DNA from: Stromatinia cepivora
Taxonomy: Eukaryota > Ascomycota > Leotiomycetes > Helotiales > Sclerotiniaceae
DNA: 64,000 nucleotides
Direction of reading: 5' to 3'
Assembly (NCBI GenBank): GCA_014898415.1
Contig: RCTD01000003.1
Coordinates: 2,914,001-2,978,000, forward strand
The notes under the pieces were generated by a model, which saw nothing but the letters and a program-made list of their open reading frames with translations, was not told where the DNA came from and ran no database searches. Made by a program: the position numbers and the translations under genes. Of the stretch, positions 11,160 through 23,711 are shown one piece after another; the first letter of the stretch is position 1; each line of letters begins with the position of its first letter.

Positions 11160-12420
11160 AAGGTATCGGCGAGAGGGTTATCTTTTTCAGGGCGATATAT
11201 AATGATGAAATTATAATCGGTTAGAATTTTTGCCCAACGAATTTATCAGGTATTGAGAGTTTTGGTAATCATAAAATATTCGAGGGCCTTATAATCGATA
11301 TAAATCTTGATTTTATATAATAAATCAGCAAATTCCGTTTTCCAATAATTAAAAGATCGAATGATTGATAATATTTCTTTGTTATGAATTTTGTAGTTTA
11401 ATTCAGTAACAATTATGATTTTGGAGAAATAAATTATAGAAAATCAATCTTCATTATATTATTGTAATAATATATTAATAACTATTCTATTGGATATATC
11501 TATTTCGAGTATATAGGAAAGTCGATAATTATAATATTACAGAAACGGAACGGAGATAAGCTTTTTCTTCAAGATATTGAATGCATTTTGATATATTTCG
11601 TTGAATACGAATTTAACATTTGTTTTAATGAATTCGTTGAAAGATTTCATTATTATATTATAGTCCTTAATGAATTGTCAATAAAAATTGCAAAAACCGA
11701 GAAATGATTGAATCCTTTTCATTATTATCGGAAAGGTCCAATTCTCAATTACCTCAATCTTTTCAGGGTTCATCTTTATTCCTTTAGTAAAAATGATAAA
11801 GCCTAAATACTTAATGTATATAACATTGAATTCGTATTTCTTGAGATCCACTTATAGACCAACAGTTTCTAATTGTTCAAGAATTAGTTTAATATAAGTT
11901 TGGTACTTTTCTTTATTCTCGAAATAGATTAGAATATTATTGAGATATATTATATAAAAGATGTCTAAATAATCAAATAGAATATTATTTATATAATACT
12001 GGTAGATTACAGAACTATTCGTTAATCCGAATAATACAACCTTGTATTTGTATAATCCGTATCGGGTTCGGAAGATAATATACTCTTTCGAAATAGGATT
12101 CATTTTTATACAATAGAAAACTTAACAAATATCGAGTTTAGTAAAGATCTTAATATCGGAAAACCGAGAAAGCGTTTTGTCGATCAAAGGAAGAGAATAT
12201 CGATCCTTATACATCAAAGAATTCAATAATCTGAAGTTTATACAGAATCTCAAACTATTATTGGGTTTCTTAACGAATAAAATGGATACAGTATAAAGGG
12301 CTTAATTAAGTTTAATAAAACCTTTGCTAAAATTATTTATAATATATTCTTTAACGATTTCCAATTGTTTTAAGGATATTTTGTAAAACGGGTTATAATA
12401 CAAAGCTTATTCTCCTTTGT
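11160..12420 (-). pseudogene. gypsy-2 copy A reverse transcriptase / RNase H remnant
   Basis: The open stretch 12103-11852 holds the palm: EYIIFRTRYGLYKYKVVLFGLTN followed by YIIYLNNILIYFENKEKY. The catalytic box reads YLNNILIY in place of YLDDILIY, so both Asp residues have become Asn. RNase H follows at about 11640-11160. Upstream (12420-12110) the fingers region is recognisable but broken. Confidence 0.8.
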
Positions 12421-13195
12421 TTTCTAATATGATTTTATAATCATAAAATTGATTAAAAGGCAAGATATTTGATTTATACTTGGAAAAAACTCGATAATAT
12501 TATCGATATTCAAATGGTATTTCAAATTCTGAATCGATTTCGGTTAATACTCAATCGAGTTTTTCTTGAACTTTTGTATTCTTGAATTTGGTTAAGGCAA
12601 CCAATACTCTCTCTTTCATATATTATTCGTTCTATTGGAAATCTATTATATTATCAAGTTCTTTCAAAGTAATAATAAAGAATTCAATTTATTTATCTCT
12701 TTTACATTCTAATTAAAACTTATCGGATTTGAATACATATAGATTGAGGATTTTGGGCGATATACAGAGAAAGTATTTATAGATCTATAATAGTAGTATA
12801 ATTGATTAGGAAAGAGATAGATTGAATTTAAAAGGAATCGAGACCTTTTCCTTTTCAACAAAAGCCTATATTGTATTCATATTTAAAGGTTCTTGTTGTA
12901 CATTATTAACTATAATTAATCTATTCAATTATGAATCTCTTCGATTCCAATATTCTTCGAATTGATTATCTCATCGATTAATATTTTGTTGAACTAATCG
13001 ATCGATCTTCTATTTGTAAAGGGATAATTAAATAACAAAGAGATTATTCGAATAGAAAATAGTACAGAGTCTTTTTTTAAACCATTTAAAACATTTATTG
13101 AAGTAATCGAGTTTTGTTCGAATCTCTGATAACCAAAGTCTACCTAAAATAATATTATAATTCTTTAATTCAATAATAAGGAAAAGAACAAAAGA

Positions 13196-13534
13196 TTATT
13201 CATAATCATCGACCATTAAATTAAGAAATATGAAATAGGTAATAATATAACTTTGCACATCATTATACCCTTTAACTTCAATTAAAGCTTCAAACAATAT
13301 AATTCTGGATTTGAATATAGGAAATAAACAAATAAGGAGTATAATATTAATAAAAACGAATTCATTTGCTCCAGAATCAATAAATACTTTTAATCGATAA
13401 ATATAATCATTTTTCGAAAGATTGTAAAGGAGGGTAAATATTTCTTTTTCTATAAGTTTAATTAAATTAAGAAATCTTATATCCCGTATAATATTTAGGA
13501 TGGAAACGGAATCTAAATATTTGGTTTTAAACAC
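13196..13534 (-). pseudogene. gypsy-2 copy A aspartic protease
   Basis: A 112-codon open stretch with the active-site motif FIDSGANEFVFI preserved. It is followed by a VKGYNDVQ segment and a C-terminal region with hydrophobic strands, as in Ty3/gypsy proteases. The frame overlaps the gag frame by about 20 bases, which fits a frameshift junction or RIP/indel damage. Surrounding pol is broken. Confidence 0.7.
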
Positions 13535-14330
13535 TTTTCTTTTTCTAAATGGGCATTCTGTATAACTTCAGTTATAACTTCTAAATTGAAATCTTTTTCG
13601 GCATCCCGATATTTTTCGAATTCTTTTGCTTCTTTTTGTACTGTCTCGATTTCATTAAGGTTATTGATACAAGGCGTCAACATATATATTATTTCAAGAG
13701 AAGGAAAAAGCGATAAGTGTTTGAAGTTCGAATAATTATTGAATACAGTAGGGCCGGTATATCCGAGAGGGGTATTCCGGGGTGGAAATGGTTTCGGGAA
13801 CATAGAGGTTCCAAAATTGGAGCTATTAGAGCTCCGAAAGGGTTACAAGGGATTCGTAGTAGTCATTAGTTTGTAAATAGTTATAAGGGCTTTTCGACCA
13901 ATATGGTATCGGTTTTGTTTTCATAATGAAATTTCGTTTTGATCTATTTTAATAAATATATTTGTAAGTTCTTTTGTAATCTTATAATCCTTAATAAATA
14001 TTATTATCGCTTGTAAAAGAAAATCGGAAATCTTTTATTCGAAATCCCTGAATAGAATCTTATTGTTGATAATCTCTATTTAGATAATAAGTAATCTGAA
14101 CTTCCTATACTATTCTAGAAAGTTGCTATATCAAATTATATTAAGTATAACCCATATCTTGTATTGAAAATGAACATCATCGATTTCGGTTGGGTTTCGA
14201 TAGATCGCTGCAAATTGTTCGATTAATTCGAGTACTATGAGTCGGGGCATTCATATATAAAAAGTATGACAATATATTTATATTTCTGATTCAGTTTGAT
14301 CAATTATATATACACAATATTATATTTCAT
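13513..14330 (-). pseudogene. gypsy-2 copy A gag remnant
   Basis: The open stretch 13803-13513 is probably the C-terminal part of gag: a Pro-rich start (PKPFPPRNTPLGYTGP) and an acidic helical end (VQKEAKEFEKYRDAEKDF). More degenerate gag lies upstream to about 14330. Assignment is by position, since there is no diagnostic motif. Confidence 0.5.
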
Positions 14331-15237
14331 TTTTAAATAATATAATATATAGTTCGAATTATTCTATAACCAATAATTACTACAAATTAACTTTAGATTT
14401 AATACCATTATTAAGTTTAGTAATAAGATTTGTGGGTTTTGATATATATATATTTTGCTACGAATTGTAATTAATACGGGAATACAATCTTAACCGGTTA
14501 GATCAGCTTTTTAAATAAAGGGATCCCTGATTATTAAATGAATCGTTATTTTCTAAAAAAAAAGGAAAATCCTCGAAAAGCCTTTGATGATCAGATCGTC
14601 TAATCGAAGTTTTCTTCTTCTGATTTCGGGATCTTCAGATTTGTTTGAATAAAAGCCCTTAAATTTCGATTGAAAGAATAAGGGGAGTCCCAGGTACTAC
14701 TGTTGATCTGAATATTTATATAAACATTATTTAGGACTCAAAAGAAAATTGCACTATTGCAGAGTTTATTATCACTATAACTTTCAATTATCGATTCTCC
14801 TCTTTCAAATTTATAATCATTGTATAAAGATTTTGTAATTATAATAATGATTCAAAAAGAACAATTGAACCATTAAAAGCATCGACTTTATACATTGGAA
14901 TCTTCTCTTTACCAATCTTCTTTCTTCCAATAATAATATTATCCAATCCTGTATTCATATTTTCTTCGAAGGATTATTGAAATAATTGAAAAGAAGAAAA
15001 GGATTCCTCAGAATATGCTTTCGAAGGTTCGAAGTGTACAAAAGGAGGAGTTCGTTATATTGTAAAAGTAATAATATATTTCTAAAAATATTTATATCTT
15101 CGTCGATTAGATCGGAATAGATCTTCTTCCTTTGAATATAATATTTATAAAAGTTCATTTAAAAAGGTATTATTAAAATGAAATATTATTTGGAAGGCCA
15201 CCAGATAGCCGGATACTTGTAAATGAATTGTAAATAA

Positions 15238-15519
15238 TATAATGTATAAAAACTATAGTAGAGCTGAATAAACAAGATCAATTATATTCTTTAGAATCTA
15301 TAACTGAAGAATTATAACTTGTAAAAAACGATTAGATATATATATACAAATACCCATTCGTAAACTACGGAATTATACGCATATATTATTAGGATCACTA
15401 TTTTACTATACTAAATCGCATGAATCGTAATATATGTACACAGACGATCAGCTCATCAATGGACGTGGGAGATAAGAGGTATCACGTGGTTAGCCTCCCA
15501 TGGTTCACGATTCGTGACA
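15238..15519 (-). repeat. gypsy-2 copy A 5' LTR (282 bp)
   Basis: The outer (right) end is intact (GGTTCACGATTCGTGACA). The inner (left) end reads TATAATGTATAAAAACT where the intact LTR has TGTGACGCACAAGAGCC; every difference is a C/T or G/A transition. It contains a CACGTG E-box at about 15483-15488. Confidence 0.9.
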
Positions 15520-15524
15520 ATATC

Positions 15525-16312
15525 AAAATTGAGAATGAAAAGGAATAGAAAAATCAATTCTATATTATAATTAATTAAAGATTTAAAGGGATTAGAAAAT
15601 GAATCAAATAGTAGATCTATATTTTTTCGATTAGTAGATTCTATATTATATAACAAATTATCTATAAATACAATAGTTGAAAATTTATTATGTAAAGTAT
15701 ATTTTGGTAAGGGTTTGATACATGTTATTTAGGAGATGGTCGATTAAACCCTCTGGAAGAGTTCGCTTAAAATATCCAATCAAAAAGCATAAAAACTCTG
15801 GAAGAAGATCGATATGAAAACTAGACTAATAAACTTATATAATCAAAGAGTGACCTATGCGGCGTGCTGCATTTTCTGCAAGAATTAATTATTATTGGGA
15901 AACAAGCCTTAAATGAAGTGTGAAAGGCGGGGAACAAGCGAGGGAGTTGTGCTCATGGGAAATGTTTAATGATCTTAATACCGCTGAGTTGAGTTGTAGT
16001 GATTAAGAAAGAATAGAATAGAATAAGGAGTATATTGGGCCAGAGTCGTCAGATGAGAGGAAGAAATAATTGGAGTCCTCCTTCGTGACGAATCTCTGGC
16101 TTTGACTCATCGCGATTGAAAACATTAGAGAAATCCTGTCGTTGTGTATATTATGTTGAATTATTCCGAATATGTTCTTCCCAAATGTATCTTAAACCCC
16201 AACGCATGTCTTCAAACAGTTCCTTATCATCAATTCATTAAATGTTTCCAGAAATCCAAATGCCACTTGTAACGCAAACCTCCGTTTCTTATAATTGGGT
16301 ATTAACCAATCT
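15525..16312. other. Transition from AT-rich block to gene island, no gene seen
   Basis: The first 140 bases after the ATATC duplication are AT-rich. From about 15680 the composition becomes ordinary. The region holds the 3' flank of the minus-strand membrane-protein gene, whose stop codon is at 16313-16315. No convincing frame was found. Confidence 0.5.
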
Positions 16313-18524
16313 TCACAACCCCTCAGTAACCTTAAGCGCAATGGCGCCACCCACCGTCTCAAACCCCACACTATTCCCATCATCATCTCTCTCCACTCCT
16401 TTCCTGGCTTTAATCCGCTTGTGGCCCCATCCATTATTCCTCTCCACGATCTCTATCCCTTTCCCTTCTACTTTCATTCTTCCCGAGATTGTTTTCGCTT
16501 CAATATTGCCGATCCAGGATGAGGGATAGTATGATTCTATATGTCCGGATGTGCTTCTGTGTGATGAGTGAAAAGTACGGAGTTCACTTTTGAAGGGCTG
16601 CACAGAGGAGGAAGTTGATAAGGTAATGATACCGGGAGCGTATGTAGAGTAGTGGTCAACTGGTGTGGAGTCAAGCGGACCATCGTGAATGTTACCAATA
16701 GCGGAAGGTAAGACAAATAGAGGATCAAGTAAAGTTACATGCGTACTCCCACTAATTGAATGAGTAGAAAATTCATTTCTCATCTTGTCATCATCTGAAG
16801 TTGCTGGTAAAATTGGTCTCACCACAAGTTGAATTCTGCTAGAAGTTGTTTTGAAAACCCCCGTAGAACCGACGAAGAAATCGCCTCGGATAGCTCCAGA
16901 AATGGATCCTAAACGTGTAATATATTCTCGGGGATAAGTGGCTTCTGGTATTTTGACAGGTGATGATACCTCAATTGTACCTGAAGAGGTATTAATATCC
17001 AGAGTAGCAGGAGCGGGCGCCGATTCGAGAACGGGTTTTGGAGATACATTAATTCCTATCGCTCCGGAATGGGATGATAGATTTAGAAGGTCATAGAGGG
17101 GATAAGCACCCTCTATTTTGCCTGAAACAGTTTCGACAACAATGCGGCGAGAATCAAATTCAAAGTTTGTTTGTGGTTGAGCTTCAGCTGCGGTGATGGA
17201 TGGAAGAGCCGTAGACGAAGTTGTAGATTTGGGGAATTTAACGTGTCCTGACACCGTCTTCAATACGGTGTCTTTGATAACCTTGATCTTGGCATCATCA
17301 AACAATTGGATCGATAGTGTTACCAAGTCAAAAAACACGTTTGATATCTTTGCATCTTCTGGTATCCAAGCAGTAATCTCAAGTGAGATACAAGGGTTCT
17401 CATGTATAGCAAAGCGCGGCGTGCTGACTTTTAGTGTCCCGTCATCCTCATTTAGAGTGTTTAGGACAGACAGTTCCGGATGGCTAAGTTTGACGTCAAT
17501 TGTGAAATGTGCTTTTCCTTTGTTTGAATTTCTTGGTAGATGTCGAATGCGAACTTCTCCTGCGGTTTGGACTTCCCGCCCGTAATGGGGTCTATCTTGT
17601 TGATAGAAGTCTTGTCGTACTATTAATCCAGCGTCATGTGGAATCTCGAATGTGGTTTGCTCCGATTTGGATATGTGTTGACAGTATGAACCACCATTGT
17701 GGATGGGGTTGGGGAATTTAGGTCCTCCTCCCATATTTGAATCGGAATTCTTGTATAACGATTAGCCTTGGTATTAGACATAATATATATGATGGATATA
17801 GAAATGAAACGTCAGGGATTTAATTGTATCAACATGTCTGCAAGGCACTATCAATTTATCTGACAGGTAAACTTACTGAACTTATTAAAGATGCACTCAA
17901 TATAGTAGCAATAATCGCAATAACGATTCCCACTCCAAGGACTTTTGTTATTATTTCTCGTCGAAAAGAAAGCCTTTTTGGTGTTCGAAATAGCCAAAGG
18001 GGAGTTCTCTCGTTCGTTTCAGGGTTACCAGCTGCTCCTCCCATACTCTGAGGCTCTCTGGGTCGACCTTCTTCGAGTCGAGATTGTGAGAATGTATTGT
18101 AGTTCATGGGAGGATGTTGCCCTTGTGCCGGGACAGGATAATATTCTGCCGAAGCTATATAAGCTGGTGGAGGTTGGTCGAATAAGGGTTGATGTTCAGA
18201 GAATGTGTTGTCTCTTCTGCGATATGACGATGCATAAGGCGAATCAAATGGAGTTCGAGAATGCTCAGTTGCATGAGCTGACGCGTTGGTGTGCGACGAC
18301 ATCTGCGGGGTTGAAGACATGTCACCGTCTTTCGCAGACCCTTCGCTGGCCTCTCGGGCTTTTGAGTTGTCCTCCTGTGAGTGTGTGGGATCCGGGATCA
18401 TATTTTGAGGAATATGATTCGAATTGAAATAACCGTCGGTTGGGCTGAGCTCATCACTATCGTCTTCATCCCAACTGTTTCCTAAATCATTTCCTTGGCT
18501 GTGAAGGTTATCGGGGTAAGGCAT
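16313..18524 (-). CDS. Single-pass membrane protein with Ser-Gly repeat (DUF4097-like) ectodomain
   Basis: Two exons, 18524-17877 and 17749-16313, predict 694 residues. The donor is GTAAGT (17876-17871). The acceptor ACAAG is chosen because it keeps the frame, giving a 127-base intron. The start ATG (18524) is the first in the frame. Residues 1-170 are polar, acidic and probably disordered (NSWDEDDSDELSP). A basic RTPKRLSFRREI stretch precedes one hydrophobic segment, VLGVGIVIAIIATILSASLI (about 194-213). The remaining 480 residues form an outward or lumenal domain with about nine spaced T-x-S-G-x-I-like motifs (TVSGHV, TVSGKI, TSSGTI, SISGAI, SISGST, STSGHI, TISGRM, TVGGAI) between residues 380 and 690, suggesting a beta-solenoid. 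Similar proteins occur in Leotiomycetes. Function is unknown, and a cell-surface role is inference. The acceptor site is the least certain element. Confidence 0.82.
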
Positions 18525-20223
18525 CGCTGCGTTGCCGCGAATGAGTATCACCAATCTTAAAGGGCTGTGTCCGAGAAAACAGGAAGAGAGAACTGAATTG
18601 AACTAATCAATTGTATGTGCAATGGTGTAAGCATTAACATAAGATAGAGACGAAGGAGATGAGAATGTATGTCGTCGTAGTCAAGTGTGTAAGCAAGATG
18701 GAAAAGATAAGGTTTGATTGACATTGCCTTTCTCTGTGATCGTATAGAGGGGTTGCCTAAAATCGATAATTTTGTTCATATTTACAAGCAAATTACACCC
18801 AAATGATGGACGAATTTTCTCTTATCGAAGAAGATGAAACAATGATTCGGCAGTTATAAGGACATAATACAACTTTGCAGAGCTTTGCCGCATAAGTACA
18901 TGAACACATGATAAATTTCTTGATATCAATTTGATCCGTAGAAATAAGTAGCTTTAAGGCTTTACCAAACCTTATAATCTTACATTGGGCGGGGGATGAC
19001 TCAGCAAACATTGTTGGCACCAACCTGCACCATGAAATGTCCATTTTGCATCATCTCACAACGAAATGAAATCTTTCGAAATGTTCTCATTCCTCCGGCT
19101 ATAAGTGTAACGTAAAGTTCAGAAATCATGGAGGTTACCGCACTTTTCTCTAACAAGTGGAAGACGATTCAGATCGAGTAGTGAAATATGTTCGTTTACA
19201 TAAATTTCTCGGTTAGTATTGTGGTTGAAAGAGATCATTGGGGAAAAAAGAGCCATCACAAGGATTTGGGGGCCATAAGTTAAATTTAAAAGGTCTGGAT
19301 TAGTTTCCAACTTTTTACTATGAAGGATTTTCCACTTCAATATAGCCAAGCTGCGAACACAGTTGCCCTAGCCCCAAAACCCGCCATGACTTGGTCATTT
19401 GACGCCTCGCGAAATGACACGTTTGGACGGCTCGCTGGCTTAGTATAGCTTCAACCTACCGATTTTCACGATCCAACAAATGCTTTCGTGATTTTCAAGC
19501 GGCTATATTTTCAGAGCAAGCATTTTTCAGTCGCTCAATTTTTCAAATTGGTTTGAAAAGTTCTCAATAGCCTTCTGAAAACAGCATATAAGTTATATAG
19601 CACCCTTAATCTTTTGGTTCAAAGTCGGATTTGTATTTCGTTCTTTCCCCTATCATGTTCATATGCTATATCCGTTGAGACATATCACCATACTTCTGCT
19701 ACACGTACACACCATATTAGTGCTGACATGGCTACTGGGTTCTTTTTACTTGTCGTGGAAATACCCGAGACCGGCTGTAACAATAATTAGCTCCATATAT
19801 GTCAATCTAGTTCAACTCTACCCCATTCTTCAGTATGATACTGCTCTTGGGCTGACACAAAAATTCTTAAATAGATTGGCACGACATCTAAAGAGCCTCG
19901 AGGTGTGAATAAGCTTAATCATTTGTATCCAAAGTGGGATACTTACCCTTTTGTTGCTGACCAACTACCGGGGACCATGAAACATGGGACCAATCACATA
20001 AGACATCTCGTTCCTCACGCTGCGCAAAGTTAATTACGCTTAATGAGCCATGTGCAAGATTGATCCTCCTTTAATGTAACACAGCCCTGCGTTGTCAGCC
20101 GCAAACTAAATCTTCACCCGTATTTCGTAACAATATATAAATTCTCCGTCCCAACTGACGAGAGTCACGAGGGTAGCGCCAGTCTTTACTTTGAACAGTT
20201 TCCGTATTCTTAGTTACTGCATC
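18525..20223. other. Divergent intergenic region (1.7 kb)
   Basis: It separates the minus-strand membrane-protein gene from the plus-strand peptidase gene and so should hold both promoters. Two ATG-started frames are present: 19663-19908 plus (81 codons, two hydrophobic stretches) and 19044-18793 minus (83 codons). Neither shows a recognisable family, so I do not call them genes. No RIP-type damage is evident. Confidence 0.5.
20134..20140 (+). promoter_or_regulatory. TATA box of the S41-like gene
   Basis: TATATAA within CAATATATAAATTCTCC, 84 bases upstream of the chosen ATG at 20224. Spacing and orientation fit a core promoter. Confidence 0.5.
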
Positions 20224-23095
20224 ATGCGGTCTTTTCAGTGTGCTAAAGTATTATTTTTCCTTTATGTTAATTGGGGTGTGAACGCAAGTCCAACACCTGG
20301 AACGACTGCGACACTGAGTGCTAGAAACTCTGCTTCAACGGCCTGTGGTGATATCATTAACAATGAAGGTATGAAAAATGCGACATCCACCGAGTTTCTC
20401 GACTGATAGAATAATAGACACTGTTGTATTCAATGCAAGCCTGGCATTTGAATGCCTCACTAGCGTCCCGTTCAATGCTGCTGTCGCCTCCCGTTTTATC
20501 TCATACTATAATGACACCCTCCAATTCCAGAGTACATTGACCTATCTGAAAAATCCACCCACAAGTTATCAGCAACCAGCCGTGGACCTCTTAGCAGGAA
20601 TGAATCGGATCCAAACCGCAATAGACGAGGGAATTTTTTCAAATCAATACGAGTTTGAATCTACTCTACAGACTTTGATTTACGCTGCGCATGACGGCCA
20701 TGTCGACATGTTAGCAGGAGCTTTGTCGGCATTTAGTTTTGCTAGTCCAAGGGATGTGGTATCACTATCTTTAGATGGCCAGCAAATTCCGAAGACCTAT
20801 CTAGCCGATGATCTTTTCGATAGCGAATTTTTCACAACTTTTCAACCTTCAGCTATCAAGTCAATCAACGGTAGAGATGCCACCACTTATCTTTCGGATT
20901 TCGCATCAGTAAATTCAGCAGGCACACTTGAGGCTCATGCAGATTGGAACCAGTTGATGCTTAGTGCGGCTCAAGACATTCAAGGATTCTTCAATGTATT
21001 CAGTGGCGGTGCGACATTTTACCCCGGTGATAATATCACTTTCGTGCTGGAAAATGGGACATCTTGGACTGAGAGATTCCTCGCCATCTACGATAGTTCT
21101 GGTCCAACGGGTCCTCTTCAAACTGGAGGTGACTTTTACAATTTCTTCGTTTTAGGATTCTATCCTGCATCATACGATCCAGATGAGTCAGAAGACGATT
21201 CTGGTGATGATTCGGGTGATGATTCTTCCATTGCATCTGCGACTACTTCAGCCACGACCGCCGTCACTTCGACAAGTCCAACCCCGACAGGATGGAACAA
21301 TGCAGCCTACCCGGAGATACCTGATGTTGCACAAGAAGACCTTGGAACATATGGCGATGGAGTTGTTTCTGGTATGTGATCCGGAGTTTTGCTAACTCAG
21401 TGTCTTTTACCTCACTTGAATATATGGTTACTAATTAAAGAACAGGCTATTTCCTCAATTCTGCATCTCTTTCTGTTCTAAGTATTCCCAGCTTCGATGT
21501 TGATGGGGACGCGGTCTTCAGTTTCCAGCAAACAATTACCAAATTTATCAATCAGACAAAAGCAGCCGGTCTCAAGAAGGTTGTGATTGATCTTCAGCAG
21601 AATTATGGTGGACAATCTTTGCTCGCAATTGATACATTCAAACAATTCTTTCCGAATATCGATCCTTTTGCTGGTTCTCGCATGCGGGCCCATGCTTCCG
21701 CTGATGTGCTTGGCAAGACTTTAACACCGTACTGGGATAGTCTGGCCGAAGATGATGAGACAAAATATGTCTTGGCTGCTGATGAATGGGTTGTTACTGA
21801 TCGGATCAATGCGGATACTAATCGCAACTTCACCAATTGGGGTGAGTTTTTCGGACCTAATTTATACAATGGTGATAACTTCACTAATGTTGTAAGTTTA
21901 TGTTCCCCTTGATTACTAATACTGCCTCTTCAAGAGATACGGCTAACGAGTATCAATAGGAGCGATATAATCTATCTAATGCTATTTTTGATGCCTCGGG
22001 CACCGGCCTAGATATCAGCGATGATTCTTTTGCAGTCTACGGCTATGATGCAAATCCTGCACCATCTGGAGCTCAGCCACCATTTGCAGCGGAAGATATT
22101 ATCATTGTAAGTGACCTGCTTATATGACCTAGGGTTTCACAATCTAATTATGGTAGTTATCGGATGGTATTTGTCACTCTTCTTGTGCTCTTTTGATCGA
22201 ATTTTTCCGCCAAGAGGCAGGTGTGAGAGTTGTTGCAGTGGGTGGAACCCCAACAACAGGACCGATGCAAGCCCCTGCAGGATCTCGCGGCGCACGCGAC
22301 TACGATACCTTTACTCTTGATGCCAACATCGATTTCACTCAACAACTTTTACAAAACCAGAGCTCATCAGACGCGACATTCCTTCCAAATAGGACCGAGC
22401 AACTCAGCGTGTTTGTGTACTATGCGGATATTAACCTTCGTGATCAAGTCCGCAAAAATGAGGAAATCCCATTACAATTTGCCTATGAAGCCGCAGATTG
22501 TCGCATCTACTATACTCCACAAACCGTATATAACTATACCAATCTTTGGCAGTATGCAGCCGATGCCATCTGGAAGAACCCCAGTCTGTGCGTCAAGGAT
22601 TCAACCGGGTATTCTTCCACATCGCAGAACTCAACGAATTTCATTGGTCCATCCGGAAGCCCCAAAAGGACTCCCACCAATATTACCGATTATCTTTCTT
22701 CCCTAACCACCTCCCCCATTGCAAATTTCATCCTCCAAGCTCTCAACAACGGTCTCCCAGATGCGAATGACGGAGCCCCCCGAAATGCCCCTGCATCCAC
22801 GAAAGTCATTAAATGTACCAAAGATGCAGACTGCCGAGGTGGGAAACTTTGTGTGAATGTTCCCTCTTGTCTTGGTGGCAGTGCTGTATCTCAGTGTTTG
22901 AGTAAATGTCCCGCAGCAGGTCGACTATGCCCTAACACGAAAACCAAATGCACAGCGCATAGTACAAATGGAAAGTTGGGGAATCAAATTCTTCACCAGA
23001 ACATTTGTCCACCAGCAGGAAGTTTGGCAAAATGTGGAAGTCAGAAGCAGTTGAAAACGGTTAACCTTAATCAGTGTGCTGATTGTAGTAAATGA
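20224..23095 (+). CDS. Secreted peptidase S41 family protein with C-terminal Cys-rich tail
   Basis: Five exons: 20224-20368, 20418-21371, 21446-21891, 21960-22106 and 22157-23095, all with GT-AG introns of 49-74 bases. They join in frame to 876 residues. The start is the first ATG in the frame, and it opens a signal peptide (MRSFQCAKVLFFLYVNWGVNA). Residues about 40-300 match the N-terminal half of fungal S41-like proteins (CGDIINNE, ECLTSVPFNAA, YAAHDGH). An acidic Ser/Thr-rich linker, DESEDDSGDDSGDD and on, spans about 302-340. The tail-specific-protease-type core follows, with VVIDLQQNYGGQS near 415 and SDGICHSSCALL near 566, where the nucleophile Ser is expected. I cannot confirm a catalytic Lys. 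The last 93 residues hold 12 cysteines. Several N-x-S/T sites fit secretion. Related proteins include UstP-type peptidases of fungal peptide clusters, but no such cluster is seen here. Confidence 0.88.
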
Positions 23096-23590
23096 TTTGG
23101 TTGATGATGGAAATAATAATGGTTAGGACTAAGGAGTCTTGGGTGGAATAATTAAGGATATTTGGGATTCATGACGGTTATTTTGTAAATACTGTATTTA
23201 TATTGCCTGGCTGAGGGAGTGATTAATGATGCCCGATAAATTATCTATAGTTGGGAATCGTTGGGAAAGAGAAATTTGGGAACATTTAGATTTCTAGTTG
23301 TGATATTAAAATAATTTTATGATCATTCAATTTCAGCCGATGGTCAGCAGCAATCTAGTTCGGGGAGTTTTCTAGTATCATAAGCTTCAATTACAGGAAA
23401 TAAAGCCAGTGAATTCCTAAAGTCATGTGAACATTCCGAGTTGTAAGCCCAGAAGGTCTTTTCTTGGCTGTTGGCCACAGGACTGACTGCATTCGATCCT
23501 TCTGTATGTCAGCAGTGAAAGCTAAACTTTAAGGGCTGGCCTGCATGCATCCTCCGGTTTTTTAGGGCCCGCAGTAGCTCGACAACTACA
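23096..23590. other. Intergenic region between S41-like and HET genes
   Basis: About 500 bases containing the 3' flank of the S41-like gene and the upstream region of the HET gene. No coding frame is convincing. Confidence 0.5.
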
Positions 23591-23597
23591 TATATAA
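23591..23597 (+). promoter_or_regulatory. TATA box of the HET gene
   Basis: TATATAA in CTACATATATAACCCC, 121 bases upstream of the HET start codon. An ATG at 23614, only 23 bases downstream, opens a 65-codon frame overlapping the HET start. A normal transcription start would probably lie beyond that ATG. Confidence 0.5.
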
Positions 23598-23711
23598 CCC
23601 CAGCCATCTTGACATGAACAAAATCTCTCAATCCATCCCTCTAGTCATTGTACCTTCAAAGCATATCCGCGATACGAGCCCCTCAATCTCTCGCAAACAC
23701 TGTGACACGTC

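Larger units (their letters stand above)
8476..15519 (-). mobile_element. Full-length Ty3/gypsy chromovirus 'gypsy-2', copy A
   Basis: A complete minus-strand element of 7044 bp with two 282-bp LTRs. It is flanked by a perfect 5-bp duplication ATATC (8471-8475 and 15520-15524). Read on the minus strand, the order is 5' LTR (15238-15519), leader, gag, protease, reverse transcriptase/RNase H, integrase, chromodomain, polypurine tract and 3' LTR (8476-8757). All domains carry RIP-type stops and substitutions. It is the same length as copy B at 27785-34828. Confidence 0.93.

Noticed and set aside
16192..17721. Plus-strand frames antisense to the membrane-protein gene (16242-16529, 17193-17585 and 17509-17721) and a minus frame at 16192-16434
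   Set aside because: They lie opposite or overlap the 473-codon minus frame, which has a domain-like repeat pattern. They have no motif of their own, and some start at non-ATG codons.
17945..18427. 160-codon plus frame opposite exon 1 of the membrane-protein gene
   Set aside because: It is a shadow frame. The minus strand has the membrane segment, basic flank and a clean GTAAGT donor, and the plus frame shows no recognisable domain.
18793..19908. Two ATG frames of about 80 codons in the divergent intergenic region (19044-18793 minus and 19663-19908 plus)
   Set aside because: Short, no family, no splice or promoter support. They were left as unproven within the intergenic entry.
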